Part shown: positions 54,721 to 57,909 of the stretch, piece after piece | Layout of the letters: every line of letters begins with the position of its first letter | How positions within the stretch are numbered: the first letter of the stretch is position 1 | Origin: Maricaulis alexandrii | Lineage (GTDB): Bacteria > Pseudomonadota > Alphaproteobacteria > Caulobacterales > Maricaulaceae | Reading direction: 5' to 3' | Assembly (NCBI RefSeq): GCF_005871165.1 | Contig: NZ_SWKP01000012.1 | Location: forward strand, 1 to 57,909 | Length of the DNA: 57,909 nt | The notes under the pieces: model-generated | Databases searched by the model: none | The model's input: only the letters and a program-made list of their open reading frames with translations | Told to the model about the DNA's origin: nothing | Made by a program: the position numbers and the translations under genes

Positions 54721-55587
54721 GTGAAGCGGCCGGATCCCCGCCAGTTTCTCCACGCCCGCCGCGAGGCGCTGCGCGCCTGGTTCGTGCGCGGGCCGTGGAC
54801 GCTGGGCGTGTTCGAATTTGTCTCTTTCGGGATCAAACAGGCCTGGGCCTGCCTGTTCGGCGGGCTCATGCTGGCGCTCCTGCTGGGGACCTTTCTGCTC
54901 TATCCGGCCGACTGGCCGCTGCCGCGCTATGACTTCCTGACGCTGGCGGCGCTGGGCATCCAGGTCACGCTGATCGCGACCCGGCTGGAGACCTGGGAGG
55001 AGGCGAAGGTGATCGCCGTCTTCCACGTGGTCGGCACGGTGATGGAAATCTTCAAGACGCAGGCGGGCAGCTGGATCTATCCGGAGCCCTCATTCCTGCG
55101 CATCGCGGACGTGCCGCTCTTTTCCGGCTTCATGTATGCGGCGGTCGGATCCTATCTGGCGCGGGTCTGGCGGATCTTCGAATTCCGATTCGACCGCTTT
55201 CCGAGCCTGTGGCTGCAATTGTGTTTGGCGGCAGCGGTTTACATCAACTTCTTCGCGCACCACTACACGGTCGATATCCGCAATATCCTCTTCCTAGCGA
55301 CCCTGCTGATCTATGGCCGCTGCGTGGTCTGGTTCCGGCCGGACCGGGCCCATCGGCCCATGCCGCTGGTGATCGGTTTTCTGCTGGTCGCACTCTTCAT
55401 CTGGTTTGCCGAGAATATCGGCACATTTGCCCGGGCCTGGTCCTATCCGGGACAAGAGGTCAGCTGGCACATGGTCTCCCTGGCCAAGCTGGGCTCCTGG
55501 TACCTTCTGATGATCATCAGTTTTGTCCTGGTCGCAGCTGTGCAATACCGTCGCGACAGGAAACAGAGCGAGTCTGCAGCCCCATGA
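54721..55587 (+). CDS. DUF817-family membrane protein
   Basis: The 288 residues have about seven helices and unusually clear family conservation: FEFVSFGIKQAWACLFGGLM, VVGTVMEIFKTQAGSWIYPE, VPLFSGFMYAAVGSYLARVW, FFAHHYTVDIRN and LVALFIWFAENIGTFARAWS. The function is unknown. GTG at 54721 follows GGGCAGG and is the likely start; the frame is open earlier without homology. It overlaps the MCC alpha start by four bases, so it is translated with it. Confidence 0.88.
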   Translation: MKRPDPRQFLHARREALRAWFVRGPWTLGVFEFVSFGIKQAWACLFGGLMLALLLGTFLLYPADWPLPRYDFLTLAALGIQVTLIATRLETWEEAKVIAVFHVVGTVMEIFKTQAGSWIYPEPSFLRIADVPLFSGFMYAAVGSYLARVWRIFEFRFDRFPSLWLQLCLAAAVYINFFAHHYTVDIRNILFLATLLIYGRCVVWFRPDRAHRPMPLVIGFLLVALFIWFAENIGTFARAWSYPGQEVSWHMVSLAKLGSWYLLMIISFVLVAAVQYRRDRKQSESAAP

Positions 55588-57668
55588 TCAAGACGCTCCT
55601 CATCGCCAATCGCGGCGAGATTGCCCGCCGTGTGATGCGCACCGCCCAACGCCTGGGCATCCGCACGATCGCCGTTTATTCGGAAGCCGATGCCGACGCG
55701 CCCCATGTGCGCGAGGCGGATGAAGCCGTCCTGCTCGGACCGCCGGCCGCATCGGAGAGCTATCTGCTCGGCGGCAAGATCATCGAGGCCGCCAAAAAGA
55801 TGGGCGCCGATGCGATCCATCCGGGCTATGGCTTCCTGTCGGAGAATGCCGATTTCGCCGAGGCCTGCGCCGAGAATGACATCATCTTTGTCGGCCCGCC
55901 GGCCAGTGCGATCCGGGCCATGGGGCTCAAGGACAAGGCCAAGGCGCTGATGGAAGAGGCCGGTGTGCCCGTCACGCCGGGCTATCATGGCGACAATCAG
56001 GATCCCGAACTCCTGGCCGAGGCCGCCGAGACGATCGGTTATCCGGTCCTGATCAAGGCCGTCGCCGGTGGTGGTGGCAAGGGCATGCGCAAGGTCGAGA
56101 GCGCCGGCGATTTCGCGGCGGCCCTGGACAGCTGCAAGCGCGAATCGGCCAAGAGCTTCGGCGATGACCGGGTCCTGATCGAGAAATTCATCGCCAATCC
56201 GCGCCATATCGAGGTGCAGGTCTTCGGCGATCAGCGCGGCCGTGTGGTCCATTTTTATGAGCGCGACTGCTCGCTGCAGCGCCGCCACCAGAAAGTCATT
56301 GAGGAAGCCCCGGCGCCGGGCATGACGCCGGCCGTGCGCCAGGCCATGTGTTCCGCCGCCATCAATGCTGCCAAGGCGGTGGGCTATGTCGGTGCGGGCA
56401 CGGTGGAATTCATCGTCGACGGTTCCGGTGAGCTGCGCGAGGACGGTTTCTTCTTCATGGAGATGAATACCCGTCTCCAGGTGGAACACCCGGTCACCGA
56501 GATGATCACCGGCTTCGACCTGGTCGAGCTCCAGCTCAAGGTCGCCGCCGGCGGGTCCGTGCCCGAACAGGACAGCATCCACGCCTCCGGCCACGCCATC
56601 GAGGCGCGCCTCTATGCCGAGGACCCCAAGGGCGGTTTCCTGCCGTCCACGGGGGTGCTGGAGGAGTTCGGCCTGCCGGAGGGGCTGCGCTTCAGCGTGG
56701 CGGCTCATCCGGAGGGCGGGGTGGTCCGCGTCGACAGTGCGGTCCAGCGCGGCGATGAAGTGACCATGTTCTACGACCCGATGATCGCCAAGATCATCAC
56801 CCACTCCTCGCTCTCGCGTACGGACGCCATCGATCGTCTGGTGCGGGCGATCGATGAGGAGTGCTGGGTGCACCCGGTCAAATCCAATGCCGGCTTCTTG
56901 AGAACTCTCCTGGACAGTCTGTCCTTCCGCCGTGCGGATCTGAATACCGGCTTCATCGACAGCCGGTTGGAGGCGCTGCTCGAGAATGGCACGCGGGACC
57001 TGATGCAGGCGAGCTGTGCCCTGATCCAGCTGCGGGCACCGGGCATGGATCGCCGGGCCTCCGATCGGGGACGCGCCGATATCTGGGCCGAACGCAGCGG
57101 TTTCCGGGTCAATGCGCCCGCCCGTTTGCTGACGCGGCATCAATTCGAGGACACGCCCTTCGACACGGTCTGCACGCCGCTCGGCGGTGATAGCTGGCAA
57201 GTCACCATCGGGGACCAGACGCTGCAGCTCGACAAGGTGCGCTTTGCCGGGCAGGGCTTTGGCCGGGGTGAAGCGCATTCCGGTTATCTGGAATTCCAGG
57301 TCGAGGGCGAACCGGTCCTGGCCATGTATTCCCGCCTCAAAAGCGACCCGGACACGATCCGAGTCGCCCTGCGCGGCGAGTTCGGCGAATTCCCCAAGGT
57401 CCGCCCCGACGCTCTGGCCGACGCGGCGGACGCTTCCAGCGTCATCAAGGCGCCGATGCCGGGCAAGGTTCTGGCCGTGAATGTCGCCGAGGGCGACAGT
57501 GTCACCAAGGGTCAGGCCCTGGTCGTGCTGGAGGCCATGAAGATGGAACATGCCCTGACCGCGCCGCGCGATGGCGTCATCGCCCAGCTCTCCGCCAGCG
57601 TCGATGCCCAGGTCGCCGATGGCGATATCCTGGTGGCATTGGCTGAAGACGAGACCGACGCGGCCTGA
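55584..57668 (+). CDS. Methylcrotonyl-CoA carboxylase alpha subunit
   Basis: Biotin-containing subunit: biotin carboxylase plus carrier. The 694 residues start MIKTLLIANRGEIARRVMRT. ATP-grasp motifs KAVAGGGGKGMRKV, EKFIANPRHIEVQVFGD and MNTRLQVEHPVTE are followed by a BT-like domain with DSLSFRRADLNTGFIDSRLE; the carrier has EAMKMEH with Lys653. Placement next to the hydratase and MCC beta supports MccA (LiuD) over PccA. The start overlaps the DUF817 stop as ATGA. Confidence 0.93.
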   Translation: MIKTLLIANRGEIARRVMRTAQRLGIRTIAVYSEADADAPHVREADEAVLLGPPAASESYLLGGKIIEAAKKMGADAIHPGYGFLSENADFAEACAENDIIFVGPPASAIRAMGLKDKAKALMEEAGVPVTPGYHGDNQDPELLAEAAETIGYPVLIKAVAGGGGKGMRKVESAGDFAAALDSCKRESAKSFGDDRVLIEKFIANPRHIEVQVFGDQRGRVVHFYERDCSLQRRHQKVIEEAPAPGMTPAVRQAMCSAAINAAKAVGYVGAGTVEFIVDGSGELREDGFFFMEMNTRLQVEHPVTEMITGFDLVELQLKVAAGGSVPEQDSIHASGHAIEARLYAEDPKGGFLPSTGVLEEFGLPEGLRFSVAAHPEGGVVRVDSAVQRGDEVTMFYDPMIAKIITHSSLSRTDAIDRLVRAIDEECWVHPVKSNAGFLRTLLDSLSFRRADLNTGFIDSRLEALLENGTRDLMQASCALIQLRAPGMDRRASDRGRADIWAERSGFRVNAPARLLTRHQFEDTPFDTVCTPLGGDSWQVTIGDQTLQLDKVRFAGQGFGRGEAHSGYLEFQVEGEPVLAMYSRLKSDPDTIRVALRGEFGEFPKVRPDALADAADASSVIKAPMPGKVLAVNVAEGDSVTKGQALVVLEAMKMEHALTAPRDGVIAQLSASVDAQVADGDILVALAEDETDAA

Positions 57669-57694
57669 TCATTCGGCCGCTGAGAGGCCTCACT

Positions 57695-57812
57695 CCCTCT
57701 CCCTTGGGGAGAGGGTGGCGCGCATGCGCCGGGAGAGGGGGAAATCCCGGTGTCGGCCGGCAATCGCGAAGACCTTGCCAATCCCCCTCATCCGCCGCTT
57801 CGCGGCACCTTG
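57695..57812. repeat. Dispersed repeat, family 2, copy 2 (right end missing)
   Basis: Starts CCCTCTCCCTTGGGGAGAGGG 26 bases after the MCC alpha stop, then carries the 48-base block GTGGCGCGCATGCGCCGG..AAATCCCGGTG identical to copy 1 at 28347, a different middle, and ATCCCCCTCATCCGCCGCTT with CGCGGCACC. The final polypurine arm of copy 1 is lost at 57812. Confidence 0.8.
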
Positions 57813-57827
57813 TATGTGAGTTGGGTG

Positions 57828-57909
57828 CTAGATTGGGCTGTCTTCCGGGACAGCCTGTCTGGCGCACCACCGCCAGACAGGCTTGGCGTCGGACGGGTCG
57901 TGGGCACCT
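57828..57909 (-). CDS. Possible C-terminal end of a minus-strand gene (partial)
   Basis: On the minus strand an open frame enters at the window edge and stops with TAG at 57828. The visible 26 residues are GAHDPSDAKPVWRWCARQA followed by VPEDSPI. Codon use looks native, but it is too short to identify. A perfect 13-bp hairpin (AGCCTGTCTGGCG/CGCCAGACAGGCT) lies inside it, at 57852-57883, which would argue for non-coding sequence. Confidence 0.3.
   Translation of the reverse strand, partial: GAHDPSDAKPVWRWCARQAVPEDSPI

Overview
This window looks like the chromosome of a stalked or dimorphic alphaproteobacterium near Caulobacterales/Maricaulales. The evidence is the high GC content, the alphaproteobacterial S10-spc-alpha gene order without rpmJ or infA, an ATP12-type chaperone, a CrcB-RluC-HAD-ATP12 neighbourhood, and above all a SpmX-like protein (muramidase domain, acidic linker, two C-terminal membrane helices), a developmental regulator known from Caulobacter. 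The genus cannot be fixed from sequence alone.

Layout. 1-14169: the end of tuf, then one long run of 27 genes (rpsJ to rplQ, with secY, adk and rpoA) closed by a strong terminator. 14191-25748: DegP-like protease, VOC protein, RarA, small membrane proteins, a DUF6624 protein, two 33-residue membrane proteins not previously listed as long ORFs, CrcB-RluC, DUF1244, HAD phosphatase, ATP12, a 2OG-Fe(II) oxygenase, a secreted protein and a BcsL/CelD-type acetyltransferase. 25895-37620: propionyl-CoA carboxylase beta and alpha genes separated by about 7 kb holding a repeat-rich spacer, a tripartite ABC exporter, a fatty acid desaturase and a two-helix potassium-channel-like protein; then two membrane proteins. 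37627-42614: LipB, an orphan FliN-domain protein with a TTG start, tRNA-Leu(GAG), repeats, a membrane protein, MgtE and a secreted Kelch protein. 42681-44585: SpmX-like protein. 44670-57668: the leucine catabolic enzymes (isovaleryl-CoA dehydrogenase, methylcrotonyl-CoA carboxylase beta, methylglutaconyl-CoA hydratase, methylcrotonyl-CoA carboxylase alpha) with unrelated genes between them: LprI-like protein, cNMP-patatin, a putative outer membrane protein, DUF5694, a flavodoxin-fold oxidoreductase, two tandem paralogous membrane proteins and DUF817. The far right end is repeat-derived, perhaps with the tail of a minus-strand gene.

Function together. The left quarter builds ribosomes, the Sec channel and RNA polymerase. 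The right half is rich in branched-chain amino acid and odd-chain carbon catabolism: leucine to acetoacetate/acetyl-CoA through MCC, and propionyl-CoA through PCC. Several families of hairpin-rich intergenic repeats occupy the few long non-coding stretches; one family begins right at gene 3' ends. No prophage, insertion sequence, CRISPR array or defence locus was seen. The strongest candidates for undescribed biology are the pair of 33-residue membrane proteins, each with its own terminator, the tandem membrane-protein paralogs at 52.7-53.6 kb, the enlarged SpmX, and a hairpin that presents a ribosome binding site in its loop.
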